Below, one piece after another: positions 57,807 through 64,000 of a stretch of 64,000 bases of DNA; positions within the stretch are counted from its first letter, which is position 1, and each line of letters starts with the position of its first letter. Below the pieces are notes generated by a model, which did no database searches, had not been told where the DNA came from, and saw only the letters and a list, made by a program, of their open reading frames with translations. The stretch is from Streptomyces sp. STR69 (GTDB lineage: Bacteria; Actinomycetota; Actinomycetes; Streptomycetales; Streptomycetaceae). Location of the stretch: the NCBI RefSeq assembly GCF_024519455.1, contig NZ_JALJRY010000008.1, positions 132,132 through 196,131 of the forward strand, read 5' to 3'. The position numbers and the translations under genes were made by a program.

Positions 57807-58589
57807 ATGCCGAAACTCGAAGTCGACGGCGCGGTACTCGTGTACGACGACGAAGGCCCCCGTGACGGAGCCGGCGCGCCGCTGGTGTTCATTCACGGCT
57901 GGACGGCCAACCGGCACCGCTGGGACCACCAGTTCGCGCACTTCTCGACCGAACGGCGGGTCATCCGGCTCGACTTGCGCGGGCACGGCGAGAGCACCGG
58001 GGCGGGGTCGCGGACCGTCGACGAACTGGCCGGAGATGTCGTCGCCGTCCTCGACCACCTGGAGGTCGACCGCTTCGTGCCGGTCGGGCACTCCATGGGC
58101 GGGATGATCGCGCAGACCCTGGCCCTCGCCCGTCCCGAGCGGGTCGAGCGGATGGTGCTGGTCGACTCGATCAGCCGCATGACGTACAGCTGGGCGCGCG
58201 GTGTGCTGCTGGCGGTGTCCACACTGCTGCCGTTCAAGCTGTTCGTCGCCGTCAACATCCAGCGCGCCTTCGCTCCCGGCTACCCCAAGGACAAGATCCG
58301 CCAGTACATCGAGGCCTCCGCCGTCACGCCCCGCGAGGTCGTCATGACCTGCTACGGCGCCATGCGGGCCTTCGACGTCCTGGACCGGGTTCACGAGATC
58401 ACCGCGCCCACGCTCATCGCGCACGGCTACCACGACATCCAGTTGCCGCTCTCCCAGATGCTGCGGATGGCGAACGCCTACTCGGACGCGGTCGTCCGGA
58501 TCGTCGACGCCGGTCATGAACTGCCCGTGGAGAAACCGGCCGAACTCACCTTGCTCATCAGCAAGTTCGTGACCGGGCCGACGGCCTGA
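57807..58589 (+). CDS. Alpha/beta-hydrolase
   Basis: A 260-residue cytosolic alpha/beta-hydrolase fold enzyme. The oxyanion region is FIHGWTANRHRWD, the nucleophile elbow is VGHSMGGM (Ser in GHSMG), and the catalytic His is in DAGHELPVEKP near the end; HGYHDIQLP is close to where the acidic residue is expected. Family members are esterases, lipases, haloperoxidase-like or C-C hydrolases; the substrate is unknown. The ATG at 57807 follows CAGGAG. It converges with the response regulator gene, 15 bp between stops. Confidence 0.9.
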   Translation: MPKLEVDGAVLVYDDEGPRDGAGAPLVFIHGWTANRHRWDHQFAHFSTERRVIRLDLRGHGESTGAGSRTVDELAGDVVAVLDHLEVDRFVPVGHSMGGMIAQTLALARPERVERMVLVDSISRMTYSWARGVLLAVSTLLPFKLFVAVNIQRAFAPGYPKDKIRQYIEASAVTPREVVMTCYGAMRAFDVLDRVHEITAPTLIAHGYHDIQLPLSQMLRMANAYSDAVVRIVDAGHELPVEKPAELTLLISKFVTGPTA

Positions 58590-58604
58590 GCCCCCCGGCT
58601 CACT

Positions 58605-59261
58605 TCAGGCCGGCCGTACCAGTCCCGCGTCGTACGCGAAGATCACCGCCTGGACCCGGTCCCGGGCGCCGATCTTGGCGAGGATGCGGCTGACGTGGGA
58701 CTTGACGGTGGACTCGGCGAGGGAGAGGCGTTCGGCGATCTCGGTGTTGCTCCAGCCCGAGGCCATGACGGTGAGGACTTCGCGCTCGCGGTCGGTGAGG
58801 GTGTCGAGGCGGCGGTCCTGCTCGGGGGTGCGGCCGGGCATCCGGTCGCCGAAGGCGTCGATGAGTTTGCGGGTCAGACCGGGGGAGATGACCGCGTCCC
58901 CGGCGGCCACCGCGCGGATGCCCGCGACCAGTTCCTCGGGCAGCGCGTCCTTGAGGAGGAAACCGCTGGCCCCGGCGCGCAGCGCGGCGTACGCGTACTC
59001 GTCGAGGTCGAAGGTGGTCAGGACGAGGACGCGGGAGCGGCCCCCGGACTGCACGATGCGGCGGGTGGCCTCGATGCCGTCCATACCGGGCATCCGGACG
59101 TCCATCAGGACCACGTCGGGGCGGAGTTCGGCCGTCAGCCGGACCGCCTCGACGCCGTGCGTGGCCTCGCCGACGGTGCTCAGGTCGGGGTACTGCTCGA
59201 TGAGCATGCTGAAGCCGAGGCGCTGCAGGGCCTGGTCGTCGACGATGAGGACGGTGGTCAT
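58605..59261 (-). CDS. NarL/FixJ-family response regulator
   Basis: A 218-residue two-component regulator. The receiver domain has the phospho-acceptor Asp in VVLMDVRMPGMDG (about Asp53) and the C-terminal LuxR helix-turn-helix reads LTDREREVLTVMASGWSNTE, then RLSLAESTVKSHVSRIL. Its ATG overlaps the stop of the histidine kinase gene (ATGA), a standard cognate pair. The likely target is the MMPL operon itself, through the 18-bp palindrome at 63033-63050, since such regulators bind inverted repeats as dimers. Confidence 0.93.
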   Translation of the reverse strand: MTTVLIVDDQALQRLGFSMLIEQYPDLSTVGEATHGVEAVRLTAELRPDVVLMDVRMPGMDGIEATRRIVQSGGRSRVLVLTTFDLDEYAYAALRAGASGFLLKDALPEELVAGIRAVAAGDAVISPGLTRKLIDAFGDRMPGRTPEQDRRLDTLTDREREVLTVMASGWSNTEIAERLSLAESTVKSHVSRILAKIGARDRVQAVIFAYDAGLVRPA

Positions 59262-60574
59262 GCGGGGTGCTTCTCCAGGAGGTCGGGGGCGGTCGAGGCG
59301 GGCAGGAGGAGGGCGCGGACGGTCCAGCCGCCACGGGAGTTGGGGCCCGCGGCGACCTGTCCGCCGTAGAGCGCGGCCCGTTCGCGCATGCCGACCAGGC
59401 CCTTGCCCTGCTCGTCGGTGCCGGGGGCCAGGTGTGGGCCGGTGTCCTCGACGGTGAGGTGCACGGCCTCCGGGTCGGCCGCGACCGTGACCTCGACGGT
59501 CGTGTCCGGTGCCGCGTGCTTGAGCGTGTTGGTAAGGGCTTCCTGCACGATGCGGTAGACGGCGAGCTGAAGTCCCTGGGGGAGACCGGTGAGGTCGCCC
59601 TTGAGCCGCAGAGTGGCGGCGGGGCCCGCGGCCCGGACCCGCTCCATCAGAGCGCCCAGATCGGACAGTCCGGGCTGGGGAGCGAACGGGGTGTCGTCGG
59701 GTTCGTCGTCGTGGATGACGGCGAGCAGTCTGCGCAGTTCGGCCAGGGCGCCGCGCCCGCTCTCCGCGATGATCCGCAGCGTGTCCGCGCCCCGCTTGGG
59801 TTTGCTCTCGGCGAGCCCGGCCGCGCCGCCCGCCAGACCGACGATCACGGCGAGGGTGTGACCGAGGATGTCGTGCATCTCCCGTGCCACCCGGGCGCGT
59901 TCACCGGCGGCGGCGAGCCGGGCCCGCTGGTCGCGCTCCACCTCAAGACGTACGGCGTGGTCCTTGAGGGCCTCGATGTAGGCGTTCACGAGTTTTCCGG
60001 CCAGCCCCAGCGCGGCCATCGACAGGATGGCGACCACGGCCAGGAACGCCAGCACAGGGGTACTGGCCTCCTGGTCCGATCCCTTGAGACCGTTGAAGAA
60101 GACGATCGACACGAACGTCTGCAGGAGGTTGTACACGACGCCGACGGCCAGCTGTCCGGGAGCCCCGAAGCGGCCCAGGTTGAGCAGCGCCACCAGCTGG
60201 GTGGCGGTCGAACCCGAGTCCACGCTCAGGGCGAGGCACACCTCGGAGAGGACGGCCAGGACGGCGAACACCAGCACGGGCCGCTGCCTCCGCCACAGCA
60301 ACGGCACGGTGAACCCGGCGGTCACCGCCAGCGTCAGCACGAAGGCGGCGGCGGAGTCGTGGGCCGCGCGTACCAGGGCCGGAATCCCGGCCAGCGCGTA
60401 ACAGGCGGGCACCCCCCACACCCTGACCCGTGGATGGGCCGTGTCGGCCTGCCGCACCCGCCCCAGCCAGGTGAGCAGCCCTACGACCGCACGGTACTCG
60501 GAGTCACCCAGCCGGGCCCCTCCCATCAGGCTCTCCGGCATGAGGGACCGGGCCGTCATCGGTGGTGAGGTCAC
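59258..60574 (-). CDS. Two-component sensor histidine kinase (NarL-partner type)
   Basis: A 438-residue membrane kinase. The N-terminal half has about six membrane helices with little external loop, so it probably senses something in or at the membrane. A HisKA_3 domain follows with the phospho-accepting His in REMHDILGHTLAVI, and a HATPase domain with QEALTNTLKHA and GKGLVGMRERAALYGG. The GTG at 60574 is chosen because GGAGGG lies 8 bases upstream; an ATG at 60583 is out of reach of that site. It follows the MMPL gene by 89 bp and overlaps the response regulator start by ATGA. Confidence 0.92.
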   Translation of the reverse strand: MTSPPMTARSLMPESLMGGARLGDSEYRAVVGLLTWLGRVRQADTAHPRVRVWGVPACYALAGIPALVRAAHDSAAAFVLTLAVTAGFTVPLLWRRQRPVLVFAVLAVLSEVCLALSVDSGSTATQLVALLNLGRFGAPGQLAVGVVYNLLQTFVSIVFFNGLKGSDQEASTPVLAFLAVVAILSMAALGLAGKLVNAYIEALKDHAVRLEVERDQRARLAAAGERARVAREMHDILGHTLAVIVGLAGGAAGLAESKPKRGADTLRIIAESGRGALAELRRLLAVIHDDEPDDTPFAPQPGLSDLGALMERVRAAGPAATLRLKGDLTGLPQGLQLAVYRIVQEALTNTLKHAAPDTTVEVTVAADPEAVHLTVEDTGPHLAPGTDEQGKGLVGMRERAALYGGQVAAGPNSRGGWTVRALLLPASTAPDLLEKHPA

Positions 60575-60663
60575 GGGATACACCCTCCATGGTGCGGGCG
60601 GGGACGGTGTGGCCGAGGGCGGCCCCGGACCGGCGTCCTGGTGTGGATCGTACGGCCGCTGCC

Positions 60664-62901
60664 TCAGCGCTTCCCGGTGGCGACGGGCGACACGGGTGCC
60701 CGGTCCGGGCTGCCGGAGCCGTCGTCCGGGGTCTCGGCCAGCAGGTGGCGCAGCCGTTCGCCCTCGACGTCCACGTTGGGCAGGATCCGGTCGAGCCGGC
60801 CGGGCAGCGCCCAGGCGCGGCGGCCGAGCAGGGTCATGACCGCCGGTACGAGCGTCATGCGGACGACGAACGCGTCGAAGAGGACGGCGGAGGCGAGGCC
60901 CAGACCGATCGACTTGATCAGCGCCACGTCGTCCAGCAGGAACCCGGCGAAAACGGAGATCATGATGACCGCGGCGGCCGTGACCACCCGGGCGCTGTGC
61001 CGGAAGCCCGCGATCACGGCCTCGGTGGGCTCGGCCCCGTGGACGTACGCCTCACGCATCCGGGTCACCAGGAACACCTCGTAGTCCATGGCGAGTCCGA
61101 ACACCACGCCGATCATGAAGATCGGCAGCACGCTCACGATCGGCGAGGTCTGGTCCACGCCGAACAGGTCGGCCAGCCAGCCCCATTGGAACACCGCGAC
61201 CACCACACCGAGCGTGGCGACCACGCTGAGCAGGAAGCCGAGGGCTGCCTTGAGCGGGACCAGGATCGAGCGGAAGACCAGGAGCAGCAGGACCAGGGCC
61301 AGGCCGACGACCACACCGAGGTAGGGGATCAGAGCGCTGCTGAGCTTGCTGGACACGTCGATGTTCAGCGCGGTCGTGCCGGTCACCATCAGCTCGGAAC
61401 CGGTGTCGGACTTCAGCGCCGGGCCCCGGTCGCGGATCTGGGAGACCAGGTCGACGGTGTCCTGACTGCTGGGGGAGCTCTTCGGGACGACGGAGATCAG
61501 GGCCACGTCGCTGTTCTGGTTGAACACCGCGGGGCGCACGGCGGCGACGTCGGACAGCTTGCCCAGCTGGGTGACCGTGTCCTGCGCGGCGGTCTTGGCA
61601 TCGCTGCTGCCGCGACCGTCGACGACCACCGTGAGCGGGCCGTTGTAGCCGTCGCCGAAGCCCTTGGTGATGGTGTCGTAGGCGATGCGCTCGCTGGTGC
61701 CGGGGGCGGACATGCTGTCATCGGGCAGGGACAGCCGCATCGACAGGGCGGGGATGGCGAGGACACCGAGCCCGACGACCGAGACGAGCAGCATCTTCAC
61801 CGGGTTGCGGGTCACGAACCGGGCCCAGCGCACGCCCGTCGTCTCGCCCTCGCCGCGGTCTTGGAAGGCGCGCATCCGGCGGCTGGTGAACCGCCCGCTC
61901 ATGATCCGCATCCCGGCGAAGCCCAGCATCGCGGGCAGCAGGGTCAGCGCGATCAGTACGGCGACGACGACAGAGAAGGCGGCGCCCAGGCCCATCGTGG
62001 TCAGCATGCTGATGCCGATGATGCTCAGACCGACCAGGGCGATGACGACGGTGAGACCGGCGAAGACCACCGCGGAACCGGCGGTGCCCAGCGCGCGGCC
62101 CGCCGCCTCCTCCGGTTCGTGGCCGTCCCGGATCTCGCTGCGGTAGCGGGAGACGATGAACAGGGCGTAGTCGATGGCCACCGCCAGGCCCAGCATCAGC
62201 GCCAGCGTCGTGGCGGCCGAGCTGAGGTCGAAGAACGCGCTCGCGACCGTGATGGCACAGACCGCCGCCGCGACCCCGAAGATCGCCGTCAGCAGCGGCA
62301 GCCCGGCCGCGAGCATCGACCCGAACGTGATGACCAGTGCCACGGCGGCGATCAGCAGACCGATCAGCTCGGCCGCCCCGCCGCCCGCCTTCTCCTGTAC
62401 GGCGTTGCCGCCCAGGCTGACCGAGAGGCCGGCCTTCTCGCCCCGGTCGGCCACCGAGTGCAGGGCGTCGCGGGCCGCGTCGGTGACGTCGGCCTGGGCG
62501 ACCTTGTAGGTGACCTGGGCGTAGGTGATGGTGCCGGACTTGCTGATCAGACCGCTCTGGTACGGGTCGCTGACGTTCGCGACCTGGGGCGCCTTCTTGA
62601 GGTCGGCGATCAGCGACTCGACCTCGGTCTTGTTCGCGCCGGACTTCAGCTGCTGCCCGCCGGGCGCCTCGAACACCACGCGGGCGGTGGCGCCGGCGGC
62701 CGACGCCTGCGGGAACTCCTTGCCCAGCAGGTCGATCGCCTTCTGCGACTGCGTGCCGGGCAGGGTGAAGCTGTCGGACGTGCTCGACGACACGCTCGCC
62801 GCGCCGATTCCGACGGCCGCCAGGACGGCGATCCACAGCATCAGGACGAGCCGTCGGCGCCGGAACGAGAACCGGCCCAGTCGGTAGAGGAAGGTGGCCA
62901 C
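60664..62901 (-). CDS. MMPL-family (RND-type) transporter
   Basis: A 745-residue export pump with two halves, each a single helix, a large external domain and five helices. The MMPL pattern is clear: the N-terminal FLYRLGRFSFRRRRLVLMLW, then GLAVAIDYALFIVSRYRSEI and, in the second half, GLAMDYEVFLVTRMREAYVH, where GxxxDY motifs carry proton-relay Asp residues. Actinobacterial MMPL proteins export lipids, glycolipids or drugs. The GTG at 62901 follows GTGGGAG. It heads a three-gene operon with its sensor kinase and response regulator, so the system probably senses and exports a membrane-active compound. Confidence 0.93.
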   Translation of the reverse strand: MATFLYRLGRFSFRRRRLVLMLWIAVLAAVGIGAASVSSSTSDSFTLPGTQSQKAIDLLGKEFPQASAAGATARVVFEAPGGQQLKSGANKTEVESLIADLKKAPQVANVSDPYQSGLISKSGTITYAQVTYKVAQADVTDAARDALHSVADRGEKAGLSVSLGGNAVQEKAGGGAAELIGLLIAAVALVITFGSMLAAGLPLLTAIFGVAAAVCAITVASAFFDLSSAATTLALMLGLAVAIDYALFIVSRYRSEIRDGHEPEEAAGRALGTAGSAVVFAGLTVVIALVGLSIIGISMLTTMGLGAAFSVVVAVLIALTLLPAMLGFAGMRIMSGRFTSRRMRAFQDRGEGETTGVRWARFVTRNPVKMLLVSVVGLGVLAIPALSMRLSLPDDSMSAPGTSERIAYDTITKGFGDGYNGPLTVVVDGRGSSDAKTAAQDTVTQLGKLSDVAAVRPAVFNQNSDVALISVVPKSSPSSQDTVDLVSQIRDRGPALKSDTGSELMVTGTTALNIDVSSKLSSALIPYLGVVVGLALVLLLLVFRSILVPLKAALGFLLSVVATLGVVVAVFQWGWLADLFGVDQTSPIVSVLPIFMIGVVFGLAMDYEVFLVTRMREAYVHGAEPTEAVIAGFRHSARVVTAAAVIMISVFAGFLLDDVALIKSIGLGLASAVLFDAFVVRMTLVPAVMTLLGRRAWALPGRLDRILPNVDVEGERLRHLLAETPDDGSGSPDRAPVSPVATGKR

Positions 62902-63032
62902 GGAGTACTCCCACCAGGTTCGAGAGAAAGAGGATCGAGAGGAAAAGGAGGGCCTGCGCGACCCACGTCTTCACGCTAGGAGCGCCTTTCCGGGCATCCG
63001 CAGCACCGGGGAAGTGAAAACGGCCGGGGCGA

Positions 63033-63050
63033 CTAGTACCGGGGTACTAG
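63033..63050. promoter_or_regulatory. Perfect 18-bp inverted repeat upstream of the MMPL operon
   Basis: CTAGTACCGGGGTACTAG: 8-bp perfect arms around GG, 132 bp upstream of the MMPL start and 138 bp upstream of the kinase start on the other strand. It is the most likely operator for the response regulator of the same operon and may act on both divergent genes. Confidence 0.65.
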
Positions 63051-63187
63051 GCCCTCTCCACCCTCCAGTCGAGGTGGGCGGCCCTCCGCTCCGGGAAGGC
63101 CCCGTGATCCGCCCCACACGATCCGGGACAAGAGCCGGTTATGGTGACCAGGCGAATCGAACAGGGACAGAACCGGCGGAGGACACC

Positions 63188-64000
63188 GTGTCGGACGAAG
63201 GGCGTCGCATCGCCGGACGCTACCGGCTGGCCGAGCAGATCGGCCGCGGCGGCATGGGCACCGTCTGGCGGGCCGACGACGAGGTGCTCGGCCGCCAGGT
63301 CGCCATCAAACGGCTGCACGAGCGGCCGGAACTCTCCGCCGACGAACTCGCCACCCTCTACGAGCGCACCCGTCGCGAGGCCCGCAGCGCCGCCCGGATC
63401 CAGCATCCGAACGTGATCGTCGTCCATGACGTCGTCGACGACGACGGCCGCCCCTGCATCGTCATGGAGTACGTCCCCGGTCCCACGCTCGCCGACCTAC
63501 TCAAGGACGGCCGGACCCTCCCGCACGAGGAGGCGGCCCGTATCGGCCTGGACACGGTCGCCGCCCTGCGCGCGGCCCACGCCGCCGGCGTACTGCACCG
63601 GGACGTCAAGCCCGGCAACGTCCTGCTCGGCACCGGCGACCGTACCGTCCTCACCGACTTCGGCATCGCCATGACGGACGGGGCGTCGACACTGACGAAG
63701 ACCGGCGAGATGGTCGGTTCCATCCACTACATGGCCCCGGAGCGGATCCGCGGCCTCACCCCCGGCACCGCCTCCGATCTGTGGGCCCTGGGCGCCACCC
63801 TCTACCAGGCCGTCGAGGGCCGCCCGCCGTTCCGCCGGGCCACCGCGATGGAGACGGCGTACGCCATCGCCGTCGACCCCCTCGAACCCATGAAGCAGGC
63901 CGGACCACTGGAGCCGATCGTCGAGGCACTCCTGATCAAGGAGCCCGACGAACGCCCGACGGCGGAACAGACCGAGCGCGCCCTTCAGAGCGCGTGGTGG
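63188..64000 (+). CDS. Ser/Thr protein kinase (3' end outside window)
   Basis: The first 271 codons of a Hanks-type kinase; the rest lies beyond the window. The Gly loop is IGRGGMGTVW, the ATP-anchoring Lys is in VAIKRLHE, the catalytic loop is HRDVKPGNVLLG, DFG is in TDFGIAM and APE in YMAPERIRG, so the kinase is complete and should be active. Whether it has a membrane helix and sensor cannot be seen. The start is the GTG at 63188 with GGAGGACACC before it. It diverges from the MMPL operon, which may be linked to it through the shared intergenic palindrome. Confidence 0.9.
   Translation, partial: MSDEGRRIAGRYRLAEQIGRGGMGTVWRADDEVLGRQVAIKRLHERPELSADELATLYERTRREARSAARIQHPNVIVVHDVVDDDGRPCIVMEYVPGPTLADLLKDGRTLPHEEAARIGLDTVAALRAAHAAGVLHRDVKPGNVLLGTGDRTVLTDFGIAMTDGASTLTKTGEMVGSIHYMAPERIRGLTPGTASDLWALGATLYQAVEGRPPFRRATAMETAYAIAVDPLEPMKQAGPLEPIVEALLIKEPDERPTAEQTERALQSAWW

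Noticed and set aside
1..64000. tRNA/rRNA genes, CRISPR arrays, insertion sequences, phage or integrase genes
   Set aside because: Looked for and not seen: no cloverleaf-like sequence, no regularly spaced repeats, no transposase or integrase motifs in the translated frames.

Overview
The window looks like a piece of a Streptomyces (or close relative) chromosome. GC is very high, third codon positions are almost all G or C, genes are often joined by ATGA/GTGA stop-start overlaps, and the gene families are typical: SpoIIE phosphatases, a LAL regulator, an actinobacterial EfeU-EfeO fusion, SthA, GH15, a mycofactocin-type SDR and Ser/Thr kinases. No rRNA, tRNA, CRISPR array, insertion sequence or integrase was seen. 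Both ends cut genes: a DedA protein on the left and a Ser/Thr kinase on the right.

Region 1 (0-13 kb) is metal uptake and housekeeping. A fused iron permease/EfeO and the DyP peroxidase EfeB follow a DtxR/DmdR1-like iron box. A NiCoT nickel/cobalt permease follows a good match to a Nur box. Next come a conserved hypothetical with an APC permease, the transhydrogenase SthA, a 65-residue protein, a GH15 hydrolase and a secreted FG-GAP protein. Region 2 (13-22 kb) holds two SpoIIE-type phosphatases in tandem, a cytochrome P450, and a MarR regulator divergent from a Bcr/CflA efflux pump with an operator between them.

Region 3 (22-42 kb) is an acyl-CoA catabolic locus in two arms. Arm one (28.2 to 22.2 kb, minus strand) encodes an amidohydrolase, a thiolase-like protein lacking the nucleophilic Cys, a DUF35 protein, a small Cys-rich protein, a histidine-phosphatase-like protein, a mycofactocin-type SDR and an aldehyde dehydrogenase. 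Arm two (42.0 to 36.9 kb, minus strand) encodes a hotdog thioesterase, two MaoC subunits, an SDR and a tandem CaiB/BaiF protein. The two arm promoters share an 18-bp operator with the same placement and the same -35/-10 spacing, and a TetR gene diverges from the first, so they probably form one regulon. Between the arms lie a LAL regulator and a very large secreted S53-peptidase/kelch protein.

Region 4 (42-55 kb) has a small membrane protein, a Ser/Thr kinase and a DUF6461-like/cupin pair. It also has a complete sugar-uptake operon: LacI, binding protein, two permeases, GH42 beta-galactosidase and a secreted propeller-ricin protein. Two related palindromes lie upstream of the binding-protein gene.

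Region 5 (54.8-64 kb) contains two short unrecognised reading frames. One is a 40-residue Lys/His-rich peptide with a strong ribosome binding site, joined by a GTGA overlap to an ABC exporter; this is the best candidate for an undescribed system. An alpha/beta hydrolase and an MMPL transporter-histidine kinase-response regulator operon behind an 18-bp palindrome follow.
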